Positions 41,137 to 50,279 of a stretch of DNA of 56,281 nucleotides are shown here, one piece after another. The notes beneath the pieces were generated by a model. It made no database searches and had not been told where the DNA came from. It saw nothing but the letters and a program-made list of their open reading frames with translations. The stretch comes from Pseudomonas congelans (lineage in GTDB: Bacteria > Pseudomonadota > Gammaproteobacteria > Pseudomonadales > Pseudomonadaceae). The position numbers were made by a program, and so were the translations under genes. The stretch is from contig NZ_FNJH01000009.1 in NCBI RefSeq assembly GCF_900103225.1, forward strand, positions 129,239 through 185,519, written 5' to 3'. Each line of letters starts with the position of its first letter. Within the stretch, counting starts at the first letter, position 1.

Positions 41137-41664
41137 TTAATAGCTGCCCCGATCTCTGGTTGTCAGCCAGTGGCTGAACTCACTGAAAAGAGGATACAGC
41201 GGCAACAGCGCCAGACCGGTAAATGCCAGCAGACTCCACTCCGGTAGGCTTATACCGAACAGCGTCCAGGTAATTTCGGCGCAAAACATCGCATCGCTTC
41301 GCAGCCCGTCGATACATTTATCCAGGGAAAGCAGGCCAAACAGATGCTCCAGCCTGGCAATAAAAGGTATCAATTGTTCTGCCGAAGCGGTTTGCAGCCA
41401 CACCTGAGTGCCCGCCGTTGTGAGCCCTGCGAGGGCGAACAGCAGAAATCCCAGGCTGTAGCGACGCATACCTTGCGGGCCTGGCGCGTGGCAGGTAGCA
41501 AACAGTGCCAGTACACCGCAGACGATGAGCGCAGTCCGTTGTACCTGGCAAAGAGCGCAAGGGCCGAGATCGACGGTTTGCTGAAGGTAAAAGGCGGCGC
41601 CAATGATTAATGCACAGGCCAGCGATGCCAGGGAAAACAGGAAGCGTGTGCGAGCCAGGTACAT
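41137..41664 (-). CDS. dsbB: Disulfide bond formation protein DsbB-type (DsbH)
   Basis: A 175-residue inner-membrane protein with four transmembrane helices that reoxidises DsbA using quinone. The quinone-linked pair CALC is at 36-39 and the second periplasmic pair is Cys117 and Cys128. The ATG at 41664 (MYLARTRFLFSLASL) fits; a 36-codon longer frame is rejected. In P. aeruginosa the copy next to hemY is called DsbH, and a second DsbB is likely elsewhere. It lies between algQ and hemY. Confidence 0.93.
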   Translation of the reverse strand: MYLARTRFLFSLASLACALIIGAAFYLQQTVDLGPCALCQVQRTALIVCGVLALFATCHAPGPQGMRRYSLGFLLFALAGLTTAGTQVWLQTASAEQLIPFIARLEHLFGLLSLDKCIDGLRSDAMFCAEITWTLFGISLPEWSLLAFTGLALLPLYPLFSEFSHWLTTRDRGSY

Positions 41665-41757
41665 GGCAAATCCGTAACAAAGAACGAGACGATTACGGTA
41701 GAGGAGGGGTGCGGCGCATTCAAGGTGGCGGCGTACGGATGCGTCGCTGTTTACCGA

Positions 41758-41790
41758 GGAAAAAGAACACACCGCCGCGTGGTTCTTTTA
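41758..41790 (-). terminator. Terminator downstream of hemCDXY
   Basis: On the minus strand AAAAGAACCACGCGG pairs imperfectly with a partner ending GTTCTTTTT, giving a stem with a T run about 90 bases after the hemY stop. It is the likely end of the hemC-hemD-hemX-hemY transcript and may also work in the other direction. Confidence 0.7.
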
Positions 41791-41879
41791 CCCGTAGATG
41801 TAGGAGGATTCTCACACGCCGATCTTTGCACGCTGGCGAGGCAACACGGAGAGCCCTTACGCAGGGCCCTCCGGCGGAT

Positions 41880-43124
41880 TCATGCCTTGGTCAGTACCGG
41901 CAGGGGACGTGACAGGAGGCGCTCGTCGAGCAGGCCCAGGCCCTCCTGAAACAGCTGATTGCTGCGATCCGTCTCACCCAGCTGGCCCAGCAGACGCGCC
42001 AGCTCTGCACAGGTCTCGGGATTGCGTTCCAGACGCAGGCTGCTCTCCAGATAATCCCGCGCCTTGCCCCACAGTCGGCCTTGCAGGCAGATACGTCCCA
42101 GGCTCAGCAACAGGCTTGGATCAGCAGGATGCTGCTTGAGCCAGCCCTCCGCCGTTTGCAGCTGCTTTAACGGGTCGCTGCCGCGAACCAGGCCATACAG
42201 ACGCGCCAGATGGCTGTTGTACTCGCGCTTGAGGGCGCTGCGAAGCACCTCTTCAGCCTGAGCTTCGGCACCCAGACGGCGCAATTGATCGGCATACGCC
42301 AGCACCAGTTGCGGCTCCTGGCGTTGCGCAGAACCCAGTCCCTGCCAGGCGCTTTCCAGTGAAGGCAGCCCGGTCGGTGCGCCCTCGATGCCTTCGCGGT
42401 AGGCCGCCAGGCTCAGGTTCTCGCCCCAGGCGCGGCGTTCCAGCTCGGCCAGCTCCTTGGGTGGCAGGACCTTGTCCTTGCGCAGCTCCGGCATCAGGCG
42501 GACGACGTCGGACCAGTCACCACGCTGCTGATAAAGGCGTTGCAGTTGACGAAGCACCTGAGGGTTGTGCGGATGACGCTCTTTCATGGCCAGCAGCGTG
42601 GTAAGCGCACCGTCGGTATCACCACGGTCCTGCTGCAATTGAGCGTGATTAAGCGCAATCGCCAGCTCGGCTTGTGGCTGACGTTCGAGCGCACGCTCCA
42701 GCAAGGCGTCGCAATCTTCGTAACGGCCCTGCTCGTTGGCAGCACGTGCGGCGCCAATGTAGTACAGCAGCGGATGAGTATCCGCTTCGGCCGCGCGTTG
42801 CAGGTGACGTTGGGCGCTGGACCAGCGGCCCTCGGCGAGGTCCATCTGACCCTGCTCGATAGCTATTTGCACGCGACGACGGCGGTTGCGGCGCGACCAT
42901 GGGTTGACCACACGGCCTGAGGTCGTCAGCAGGGTGATCAGCAGCCTCAGCAGCGCGATCACCAGCAACACAACGACCAGCAGCGCCAGGGTCGCCCAGA
43001 GGCTCGATTCATAGCGGAAGTTCTGATAGGCAATCAGGACATAGCCGGAATGCTCGGCGATGGCGACACCAATCAGCGCTGCAGCGGCGATCGCGATGAA
43101 TAACAGCACATAGAAGCGCTTCAT
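41880..43124 (-). CDS. hemY: Heme biosynthesis-associated TPR protein HemY
   Basis: A 414-residue inner-membrane protein with two N-terminal transmembrane helices (FYVLLFIAIAAAALIGVAIA, then LWATLALLVVVLLVIALL) and a C-terminal array of tetratricopeptide-like helices. This is the gammaproteobacterial HemY, not protoporphyrinogen oxidase; its role in heme synthesis is associated but not catalytic. The start overlaps the hemX stop by four bases. It is the last gene of the hemCDXY operon. Confidence 0.93.
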   Translation of the reverse strand: MKRFYVLLFIAIAAAALIGVAIAEHSGYVLIAYQNFRYESSLWATLALLVVVLLVIALLRLLITLLTTSGRVVNPWSRRNRRRRVQIAIEQGQMDLAEGRWSSAQRHLQRAAEADTHPLLYYIGAARAANEQGRYEDCDALLERALERQPQAELAIALNHAQLQQDRGDTDGALTTLLAMKERHPHNPQVLRQLQRLYQQRGDWSDVVRLMPELRKDKVLPPKELAELERRAWGENLSLAAYREGIEGAPTGLPSLESAWQGLGSAQRQEPQLVLAYADQLRRLGAEAQAEEVLRSALKREYNSHLARLYGLVRGSDPLKQLQTAEGWLKQHPADPSLLLSLGRICLQGRLWGKARDYLESSLRLERNPETCAELARLLGQLGETDRSNQLFQEGLGLLDERLLSRPLPVLTKA

Positions 43125-44242
43125 CGGCTGGTCCCCTGTTGCGCCTCGGCTGGCTGGCCGGCAGCGTGACGGCGTTCAAGGTAGGCCTGCACGGCGCTCA
43201 GGGTCGGCGCCAGGTCAGGTGTCTTCACCGATACCGGCTGGCTGGCGACAGCATCAAGCCCCTGGCCAAGCACCTTGCCCTGTGGGTCGTCCTGATCGAA
43301 GTTGGCTTTCAGAACGCTTTGCGCTTCGGTGATGGCCTTGGAATAAACCTCTGGCTCGCCGTTAAGCGCTGCCCACTGCGCCTGCTCCAACGCCAGACTC
43401 AGGGCCAAGCGCACCTGCGAAAGGCTTTGGCCGGCGAGTACCGGGCGGATGTCCTTGTCGGCGTTGAAATCGATACGGAAGTAATGGGAGATCTCGTCCC
43501 ACCACTGCGACCATCGGCTGGTTTCGGTCTTGTCAGCGGTCAGCCCCATAAGCGACTCGCCCTTGTCTTCGTATTCCGGAGCCAGCTTGTTGAGCTGTAC
43601 AGCCTGCTCACGCAGAGCGGCCAGTTGCAGGAACAGCCCGGTGCGGTCCGGCTGCTCGACGCTGCGCAGGGCGGCAAGGCTCTTGGCCAGTTGCTCGCGG
43701 GCAGCGAAAGAACCCGGATCGTCCTGTTCACGCAGAATTTCATCGGCACCCTGAACCAGCGCCTGCGCGCTGTTGATGTCCTGCAGCGCTGAAAGGCGCA
43801 GGCTGGCCAGACGCAACAGATGCTCGGCCTCGGCCAGACGCCAGTCCTTGCGGCTCGCCCCCAGCACGGTTTCGAGTCGCTGGCTGAGACGCTGCTGATC
43901 GCCTTGCAATTGCGCGACCAGACGTCGACTGTCTTCCAACTGATTGGCTGGCGGGAATTGCGCAATGCGTGCGCTCAGTTGCTGGTCATTCTGCGCCAGC
44001 ACCAGGGTCTGTTCGGCGATGTCTTCGACCTGTCCGCGTTGCTGCTGGTGCCCCGCCTGCAACATGCGCAGTTGCCAGACTCCCCAGCCGGCGACGGCAA
44101 TACCGGCAATTGCCAGCAGCAAGGCCAGGAACACCAGGCCACTGTTGCGGCTGCCGGTGCGCTCGGTGCGTACTGGCTCAGGCTTGGATGCAGGCGTTTT
44201 CAACACCGATTCTTCGTCTTTAGGCAAGGCTGTTTCGCTCAC
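43121..44242 (-). CDS. hemX: HemX, membrane protein of the hem operon
   Basis: A 373-residue protein with one N-terminal transmembrane helix (GLVFLALLLAIAGIAVAGWG) and a long helical, coiled-coil-rich periplasmic part. It is often named uroporphyrinogen-III C-methyltransferase, but no SAM-dependent methyltransferase motif is seen. The GTG start at 44242 (VSETALPKDEES) is preferred; the frame upstream runs back into hemD. It overlaps hemY by four bases. Confidence 0.9.
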   Translation of the reverse strand: MSETALPKDEESVLKTPASKPEPVRTERTGSRNSGLVFLALLLAIAGIAVAGWGVWQLRMLQAGHQQQRGQVEDIAEQTLVLAQNDQQLSARIAQFPPANQLEDSRRLVAQLQGDQQRLSQRLETVLGASRKDWRLAEAEHLLRLASLRLSALQDINSAQALVQGADEILREQDDPGSFAAREQLAKSLAALRSVEQPDRTGLFLQLAALREQAVQLNKLAPEYEDKGESLMGLTADKTETSRWSQWWDEISHYFRIDFNADKDIRPVLAGQSLSQVRLALSLALEQAQWAALNGEPEVYSKAITEAQSVLKANFDQDDPQGKVLGQGLDAVASQPVSVKTPDLAPTLSAVQAYLERRHAAGQPAEAQQGTSR

Positions 44243-44295
44243 GTATCCCATCCTTTGCATTTTGGCGTAATAGCGTAAACGACAGGTGTCGATCA

Positions 44296-45069
44296 TTACG
44301 CCTTGACGGCAGGCTGAGGTTGTTCCCGCAACGCTGCCAGCAATGCCGCGGCGCTGGCGCCACGACAATCAATAACGGTCCTTGCTCCGGCTGCTCGCGC
44401 AATGCTGGCAACGCGGGGGCTCGGTACAAACAGCGGCAGACCGGCCAGGTCCGGCCATGAGTCCCCCGCCAACTGAAGCAAATGTTCAAAACCCTGCCCA
44501 CTGCTGACCACCAGCCCGTTCAAGCGTTCCACCGCGACACGTTGCGGCAGGGCACCGGGCGCATGCTGCGGCAGATAGCGACGATACAGCGGCAGGTAAT
44601 CAACGCCCACCCCCAGCCCGCGCAGCTGCTCGGCCAATAGTTCGCGTCCCTCGTCACCGCGCATGATCAGCACACGGCTTCCCGGTACGGCAATCGCCTG
44701 TTTGAGGCGCGGCAGTTCAAGCAACGCTTCGCTGTCGTCGCCCTGCTCCGGCCAGCTCGCATCGAGCCCGTAATCGATCAGTATCTGCCCGGTTGCTGAA
44801 CCCACACTGAACCAGGGTTGCAGAGGCGGTTGCGGCCATACTTCGTCGATCAATTCGATGGCCAGTCGCGCGGCAGGTTTGCTGACCACGATCACTGCAC
44901 AATAATTGAGCAGCTCGAAAATGATCGAACGCTGTGCAGGCGTCAAGGGCAAAGGCTCGGTTTCAAGCAGAGGCAGACTGCTGCTGAAGATACCGTCCTC
45001 GGCCAGCACCCTGGCCAGTGCTGCCGACTCTTCGGCCGGACGGGTCAGCAGCAGACGCCAGCCACTCAT
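44296..45069 (-). CDS. hemD: Uroporphyrinogen-III synthase
   Basis: Cyclises hydroxymethylbilane to uroporphyrinogen III with inversion of ring D. The 257-residue, two-lobed protein shows the weakly conserved family pattern: LLTRPAEESAALARVLAEDG at the start, SVGSATGQIL in the middle and VVSSGQGFEHLLQLAG near residue 195. It overlaps the hemC stop by four bases (ATGA), which supports the call since the family is poorly conserved. Confidence 0.95.
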   Translation of the reverse strand: MSGWRLLLTRPAEESAALARVLAEDGIFSSSLPLLETEPLPLTPAQRSIIFELLNYCAVIVVSKPAARLAIELIDEVWPQPPLQPWFSVGSATGQILIDYGLDASWPEQGDDSEALLELPRLKQAIAVPGSRVLIMRGDEGRELLAEQLRGLGVGVDYLPLYRRYLPQHAPGALPQRVAVERLNGLVVSSGQGFEHLLQLAGDSWPDLAGLPLFVPSPRVASIARAAGARTVIDCRGASAAALLAALREQPQPAVKA

Positions 45070-46007
45070 TCGTTATTGGCCTCGCCGTAGACCGCTTTCA
45101 GAATGTCGGCGGCGCCCTGCTCCAGCAGTGCTTCGGCTACCTGCACGCCCAGTGCCTGGGCGGATGTCTGGGGTGCCCGGGCATCCGCGTGCAGCAACAC
45201 GCTGCCGGACGGATCGCCCACCAGACCGCGCAACCAGACGTCATCGCCTTCCAGTACGGCATAGCAGGCGATCGGTACCTGACAGCCACCGTTGAGGTGC
45301 TTGTTCAGGGAGCGCTCGGCAATTACGCGCACAGCAGTGTCTTCGTGGTGCAGAGGCGCAAGCAGCGCATGAATTTCGGCATCGACGCTGCGGCATTCGA
45401 TACCCACTGCGCCCTGGCCACCCGCTGGCAGGCTGTCGTCGACGCTGATCGCCGAAGTGATGCGGTCCTCGAAACCCAGGCGGATCAGGCCAGCCGCAGC
45501 GAGGATGATGGCGTCGTATTCACCGGCATCCAGCTTGGCCAGACGGGTATTGACGTTGCCGCGCAGGAAACGGATCTGCAGATCGGGTCGACGTGCCAGC
45601 AATTGCGCCTGACGGCGCAGGCTGGAGGTGCCGACAATGCTGCCCGCCGGCAGTTGGTCGAGGCTGGCAAAGGTGTTGGAAACGAACGCATCGCGCGGGT
45701 CTTCACGCTCGCAGATGCAGAACAGGCCCAGGCCTTGTGGAAAATCCATCGGCACGTCTTTCATCGAATGCACGGCGATGTCGGCGTTGTTTTCCAGGAG
45801 CGCGGTTTCCAGCTCCTTGACGAACAGGCCTTTGCCACCGATTTTCGACAGCGGGGAGTCGAGCAGTTTGTCGCCACGGCTGACCATGGGCACCAGCGTC
45901 ACCAGCAGGCCGGGATGGGCCTGTTCCAGGCGGGCCTTGACGTATTCTGCCTGCCAGAGTGCCAGCGCGCTTTTGCGAGTGGCGATGCGGATTTCGCGAG
46001 AGGACAT
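45066..46007 (-). CDS. hemC: Porphobilinogen deaminase (hydroxymethylbilane synthase)
   Basis: Joins four porphobilinogens into hydroxymethylbilane. The dipyrromethane cofactor attaches to Cys242 in LNGGCQVPIACYA; the active-site Asp is in HSMKDVP (Asp84). The start at 46007 (MSSREIRIATRKSALALWQ) gives 313 residues, the family norm; a frame 15 codons longer is rejected. It heads the hemCDXY operon, downstream of algR on the same strand with a 232-base gap. Confidence 0.97.
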   Translation of the reverse strand: MSSREIRIATRKSALALWQAEYVKARLEQAHPGLLVTLVPMVSRGDKLLDSPLSKIGGKGLFVKELETALLENNADIAVHSMKDVPMDFPQGLGLFCICEREDPRDAFVSNTFASLDQLPAGSIVGTSSLRRQAQLLARRPDLQIRFLRGNVNTRLAKLDAGEYDAIILAAAGLIRLGFEDRITSAISVDDSLPAGGQGAVGIECRSVDAEIHALLAPLHHEDTAVRVIAERSLNKHLNGGCQVPIACYAVLEGDDVWLRGLVGDPSGSVLLHADARAPQTSAQALGVQVAEALLEQGAADILKAVYGEANNE

Positions 46008-46092
46008 TGAACAATCCGTACTGAGTGAATGCGACGGATAATAACAGCTCAATACCGGTCGGGGCGGCTTCGGCGCTGATTGGAATTTGCTT

Positions 46093-46128
46093 CAGACACT
46101 GAGCCGATCGATCAATCGGCAGTGCCTG
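46093..46128. other. Hairpin between algR and hemC
   Basis: CAGACACTGAGCCGAT pairs with ATCGGCAGTGCCTG through a bulge and one mismatch. It lies 110 bases after the algR stop and 85 bases before the hemC start. There is no T run, so it is not a classic terminator; it may be a transcript-end stabiliser or a binding site. The rest of 46008-46239 shows no gene. Confidence 0.5.
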
Positions 46129-46239
46129 AGCAGCGCACGGGAAAGGCTGCGCGCGGGCAAGCCGAAAAACACATGGATCCGGACGTCTTCCCCGTTCCAT
46201 GCATCGGCCTGGGCGCAGGGGCTCCAGAGCGACTAGGCG

Positions 46240-46986
46240 CTAGAGCTGCTGCATCATTTTGCGGACACCGGCGACGTGGCGGCGGCTGACGATCAACGCA
46301 TCGCCGTTAAGCCCTCTGAGGAACAGCTGGAAATGCCCCAGCGGAGTGCGCTGCAACCGTTCTATTCGCTCGCGGGCCACCAGTGCATTGCGGTGAATGC
46401 GCACGAAACGGTCACCGAACTCGTCTTCCAGTGCCTTCAGCGGTTCGTCGAGCAGCACTTCGCCGCCCTCGTGGCGCAAGGTCACGTACTTGTGATCGGC
46501 AATAAAGTAGATCACCTGATCCAGGGGAATCAGCTCGATGCCTTTACGGGTACGCGCGCTGATGTGGCTGCGTGGCCCTGATCCGCTTTCGGCAGCCGGG
46601 CGGGTCAACGCCGCCAGTTGCACGCGGTTCGGCCGCTCGGCTTTTCGCAACGCTTCGACAAGGTGTTCGGAACGCACAGGCTTGACCAGATAGCCCACCG
46701 CACTGACCTGGAAAGCTTCCAGGGCAAATTCATCATGAGCGGTGCAAAAGACCACAGCAGGCGGTGCTTCCCGCTCGCACAGGCGAGCTGCAACCTGGAG
46801 GCCATCGAGACCCGGCATGCGGATATCGAGCAGCACTACGTCCGGTTTGTGGGCTTCGATCAGCGCCAAGGCTTCTTCGCCATTGGACGCGCTGGGTTCC
46901 AGTACTCGATAACCCTCGATTTCATTGACCATGCGGCTCAATCGCTCGCGGGCCAGGGGTTCGTCATCAACGATCAGGACATTCAT
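46240..46986 (-). CDS. algR: LytTR-family response regulator AlgR
   Basis: A 248-residue response regulator: receiver domain (1-120) with phospho-acceptor Asp54 (VVLLDIRMPG) and acidic Asp7-Asp8 pair (IVDDEP), and a C-terminal LytTR DNA-binding domain (about 145-248, with FVRIHRNALVARERIERLQ). In P. aeruginosa AlgR activates alginate, twitching-motility and other virulence genes. The ATG at 46986 overlaps the algZ stop by four bases, which fixes the start. Confidence 0.97.
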   Translation of the reverse strand: MNVLIVDDEPLARERLSRMVNEIEGYRVLEPSASNGEEALALIEAHKPDVVLLDIRMPGLDGLQVAARLCEREAPPAVVFCTAHDEFALEAFQVSAVGYLVKPVRSEHLVEALRKAERPNRVQLAALTRPAAESGSGPRSHISARTRKGIELIPLDQVIYFIADHKYVTLRHEGGEVLLDEPLKALEDEFGDRFVRIHRNALVARERIERLQRTPLGHFQLFLRGLNGDALIVSRRHVAGVRKMMQQL

Positions 46987-48065
46987 ATAGCTCTGGCTTC
47001 CTGCGTGAGTCTCGCACAAGGATAGCGTAGACAGGTGTAGTGACGACCGTCACGGCGCTCCACGCTCAGACTGGCGTGCGGGCCAAAAAGTGCCGCAATT
47101 CGTGCGCCTATATTCGTCAGAGCCTGCTGAGTACCGTTGGAAGTCTGCCGATTGGCAACTTCTTCATAGGGATTGCTGACGCTCAATATGAACTCTCCCC
47201 CTTCATAGTTCGCTTCGACCGTTACAACGCCCCCTTCGACCCGCGGAGCAATGCCATAAATCAAAGCGTTTTCAAGTAATGGCTGCAAGGTTAGCTGGGG
47301 GATCGGCAAGTCATCGGGAATTGCACTCACCCTCCAGTCCAACTGTAGACGCTCGCCAAGACGATATTGCTCAATCGATAAATATCGTTTTGCCAATGCC
47401 AGCTCTTCACCCCATGTCACCAGGCTGCCCGGCTTGGCCAGACTGGCGCGAAAAAGATCCGAAAGATCCAGCACCGCCTGCTCGGCCTTGAGCGGATTGC
47501 TGGCCACCAGACTGGCGATACTGTTGAGTGTATTGAAGAGGAAATGCGGGCGGATGCGCGCTTGCAGAGATTCGATCCTGGCGCGCAGTTCGCCCTGTTG
47601 CTGCTTGCGCCACTGACTCTGCAGATAGAAGTAGCGCAGCATCAGGGCGGACATGATCAGGGCAATCGTCGAGTAGCGCAGATAACGCTCGACCATGCCG
47701 CTGACCGAAATTCGCCCGGTGAGCTGACAAACATCGGTGACGGCTGTGCACAACAGCGTCAGGCCGACCACCAGCAGGCAACTGAGCAGGCCCGCCAGCC
47801 CCGGCGTCAATCGCGCCAGCCAGGGCCGCAGCCCGCACAGCAGCGCTGCGGACAGTAGCACGATCCATTGCACGAACAGCGACATCAACGCCAGGTGTAC
47901 CCAGTCGAAGCCGCTGCGCATCGGTTCTACCAGCACCAGAACCAGCACCAGCAGCTCTGCCAGCACGACGAGCACCAGCAATGCCTGCGGCAGGCACAGT
48001 TCAGGGAGGAAAAAGTCTTTGCCGGGCGCGGGCCGGGCAGCGTGTTTCACAGGTTCGATTCGCAT
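46983..48065 (-). CDS. algZ: Sensor histidine kinase AlgZ (FimS)
   Basis: A 360-residue LytS/YehU-type membrane sensor kinase. Several N-terminal hydrophobic segments (about 28-145) are followed by the His_kinase domain with His174 in RPHFLFNTLNSIASL and an ATPase region containing PQLTLQPLLENALIYG and TNIGARIAALFG. The typical G-box motifs are only weakly visible, as known for P. aeruginosa FimS. It is the partner of AlgR (ATGA overlap) and divergent from argH. Confidence 0.95.
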   Translation of the reverse strand: MRIEPVKHAARPAPGKDFFLPELCLPQALLVLVVLAELLVLVLVLVEPMRSGFDWVHLALMSLFVQWIVLLSAALLCGLRPWLARLTPGLAGLLSCLLVVGLTLLCTAVTDVCQLTGRISVSGMVERYLRYSTIALIMSALMLRYFYLQSQWRKQQQGELRARIESLQARIRPHFLFNTLNSIASLVASNPLKAEQAVLDLSDLFRASLAKPGSLVTWGEELALAKRYLSIEQYRLGERLQLDWRVSAIPDDLPIPQLTLQPLLENALIYGIAPRVEGGVVTVEANYEGGEFILSVSNPYEEVANRQTSNGTQQALTNIGARIAALFGPHASLSVERRDGRHYTCLRYPCARLTQEARAI

Positions 48066-48198
48066 GGCTCCAGTCTCTGCCCTGGCCTCGTCAGCGGCAA
48101 GCTGTCCGGGGATAAAAATGCATTAACCCTGTTATCATCGCGTTCGTTCTTGTGCCAGGTATCGGGCACGTCACTTTCAGTCAGCAACGAGCGAATCC

Positions 48199-49593
48199 AT
48201 GAGCACCGACAAGACCAACCAGTCCTGGGGCGGCCGCTTCAGTGAACCCGTCGACGCGTTTGTCGCGCGTTTCACTGCCTCCGTCACCTTCGATCAACGC
48301 CTGTATCGCCACGACATCATGGGCTCCATCGCTCACGCTACGATGTTGGCCAAGGTGGGCGTACTGACCGACGCCGAGCGCGATACCATCGTTGACGGCC
48401 TGAATAACATCCAGGCCGAGATCGAGGCGGGCCAATTCGAATGGCGCGTCGATCTGGAAGACGTGCACATGAACATTGAAGCACGCCTGACCGACCGCAT
48501 CGGCATCACCGGGAAGAAGCTGCACACCGGTCGCAGCCGCAACGATCAGGTGGCTACTGATATCCGTCTGTGGCTGCGCGACGAAATCGATCTGATCCTC
48601 AGCGAAATCACACGTCTGCAGCAAGGCCTGCTGGGCCAGGCCGAGCGTGAAGCTGAAACCATCATGCCCGGTTTCACCCATTTGCAGACTGCCCAGCCGG
48701 TAACATTCGGTCACCATATGCTGGCCTGGTTCGAAATGCTCAGCCGCGACTACGAGCGTCTGGTCGACTGCCGCAAGCGTCTCAACCGCATGCCGCTGGG
48801 CAGCGCGGCGCTGGCGGGCACCACCTACCCGATCGACCGCGAGCTGACCTGCAAACTGCTGGGCTTCGACGTGGTAGGCGGCAACTCGCTGGACGGCGTA
48901 TCGGATCGCGACTTCGCCATCGAATTCTGCTCGGCTGCGTCCATCGCGATGATGCACCTGTCGCGCTTTTCGGAAGAGCTGGTGCTCTGGACCAGCGCGC
49001 AGTTCCAGTTCATCGACCTGCCGGACCGCTTCTGCACCGGCAGCTCGATCATGCCGCAAAAGAAAAACCCTGATGTCCCTGAGCTGGTTCGCGGCAAGAG
49101 CGGCCGTGTGTTCGGTGCCCTGATGGGCCTGCTGACCCTGATGAAAGGCCAGCCTCTGGCTTACAACAAGGACAACCAGGAAGACAAGGAACCGCTGTTC
49201 GACGCCGCCGACACCCTGCGTGATTCGTTGCGTGCGTTCGCCGACATGATCCCTGCGATCAAGCCTAAACACGCGATGATGCGTGAAGCGGCGCTGCGCG
49301 GCTTCTCGACCGCCACCGATCTGGCCGACTATCTGGTACGCCGTGGCCTGCCGTTCCGTGACTGTCACGAAATCGTCGGTCACGCGGTGAAATACGGTGT
49401 CGAAACCGGCAAGGACCTGGCAGAGATGAGCCTGGAAGAGCTGCGTCAGTTCAGCAACCAGATCGAACAGGACGTCTTCGCCGTGCTGACTCTGGAAGGC
49501 TCGGTGAATGCCCGTAACCACATCGGCGGCACCGCCCCCGAACAGGTTCGCGCCGCTGTGGTTCGCGGCCAGGAACTGCTGGCCACGCGTTGA
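48199..49593 (+). CDS. argH: Argininosuccinate lyase
   Basis: Splits argininosuccinate to arginine and fumarate, the last step of arginine synthesis. The fumarase/aspartase signature GSSIMPQKKNPD is at 281-292 with catalytic Ser283, and the general-acid region TGRSRNDQVATD and His161 in FTHLQTAQP are present. At 464 residues it is full length. It is divergent from algZ, and a palindrome array follows its 3' end. Confidence 0.98.
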   Translation: MSTDKTNQSWGGRFSEPVDAFVARFTASVTFDQRLYRHDIMGSIAHATMLAKVGVLTDAERDTIVDGLNNIQAEIEAGQFEWRVDLEDVHMNIEARLTDRIGITGKKLHTGRSRNDQVATDIRLWLRDEIDLILSEITRLQQGLLGQAEREAETIMPGFTHLQTAQPVTFGHHMLAWFEMLSRDYERLVDCRKRLNRMPLGSAALAGTTYPIDRELTCKLLGFDVVGGNSLDGVSDRDFAIEFCSAASIAMMHLSRFSEELVLWTSAQFQFIDLPDRFCTGSSIMPQKKNPDVPELVRGKSGRVFGALMGLLTLMKGQPLAYNKDNQEDKEPLFDAADTLRDSLRAFADMIPAIKPKHAMMREAALRGFSTATDLADYLVRRGLPFRDCHEIVGHAVKYGVETGKDLAEMSLEELRQFSNQIEQDVFAVLTLEGSVNARNHIGGTAPEQVRAAVVRGQELLATR

Positions 49594-49603
49594 GCCTGTC
49601 TGC

Positions 49604-50165
49604 ACCCACGCTGGAGCATTGGCACGATGATCGGCCCGGCCCTGATCATCGTTCCCACGCTCCGCGTGGGAATGCCGTTCTGGACGCTCTGCGTCCGCTC
49701 CTGAAGGTGCATCGCGGCACAGATGTGTGACGCGGAGCGTCACGACCTGCATGCCAGCGCAGAGCGTTGGCACGATAGTCATCTCAAGGTTTTCATGTTC
49801 CCATGCTCCGCGTGGGAATGCGCTTCTGGACGCTCTGCGTCCTATCCTGAGCGTGCGTAGCGCCACGGATATGTGACGCGGAGCGTCACGACCTGCATGC
49901 CAACGCAGAGCATTGGCACGATAGGCATCTCAAGGTTTCATCGTTCCCATGCTCCGCGTGGGAATGCGCTTCTGGACGCTCTGCGTCCTATCCTGAGCGT
50001 GCGTAGCGCCACGGATATGTGACGCGGAGCGTCACGACCTGCATGCCAACGCGGAGCATTGGCACGATAGTGATCTCAAGGTTTCATCGTTCCCATGCTC
50101 CGCGTGGGAATGCTGTTCTGGACGCTCTGCGTCCTATCCTGAAGGTGCGCCGCAGAGCGTCACGA
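49604..50165. repeat. 146-bp tandem array of composite palindromes
   Basis: The GTTCCCA start of each unit recurs at 49651, 49797, 49943 and 50089, an exact 146-base period, giving three full units plus partial ends. Each unit holds four palindromes: CCCATGC-TCC-GCGTGGG, GGACGC-TCT-GCGTCC, GTGACGC-GGA-GCGTCAC and a TGCCAACGC-AGA-GCATTGGCA dyad. The middle units are nearly identical, so expansion is recent. The array fills almost all of the 686-base gap 49594-50279, the longest gene-free stretch in the window. Confidence 0.9.
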
Positions 50166-50279
50166 AACGACGGTATTCTCTCGAGTGCCTATGGTTCCTA
50201 CGACTCTTTCAGCACCTGCCGATTTCCCTCCGGCGCACCCCGCCGCTATCATCCCCGCTTCTTGTGGGGGACTTATCCG

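Noticed and set aside
41880..43124. hemY as protoporphyrinogen oxidase
   Set aside because: No FAD-binding motif; two membrane helices and TPR-like repeats match the other, non-catalytic HemY family.
43121..44242. hemX as a uroporphyrinogen-III methyltransferase
   Set aside because: Common database name, but the sequence shows one membrane helix and coiled coil without methyltransferase motifs.
48181..49866. 561-codon open frame on the minus strand across argH
   Set aside because: It is antisense to a complete argH with all catalytic motifs. Long antisense frames are expected in GC-rich DNA, and the product has no recognisable domain.
49604..50165. Possible CRISPR array
   Set aside because: The repeats are contiguous 146-base units with internal palindromes and no unique spacers, and no cas gene is near.
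50019..50279. N-terminal extension of the nucleoside-recognition protein
   Set aside because: The upstream frame is translated palindrome array and has no family similarity; the ATG at 50280 begins the first membrane helix.
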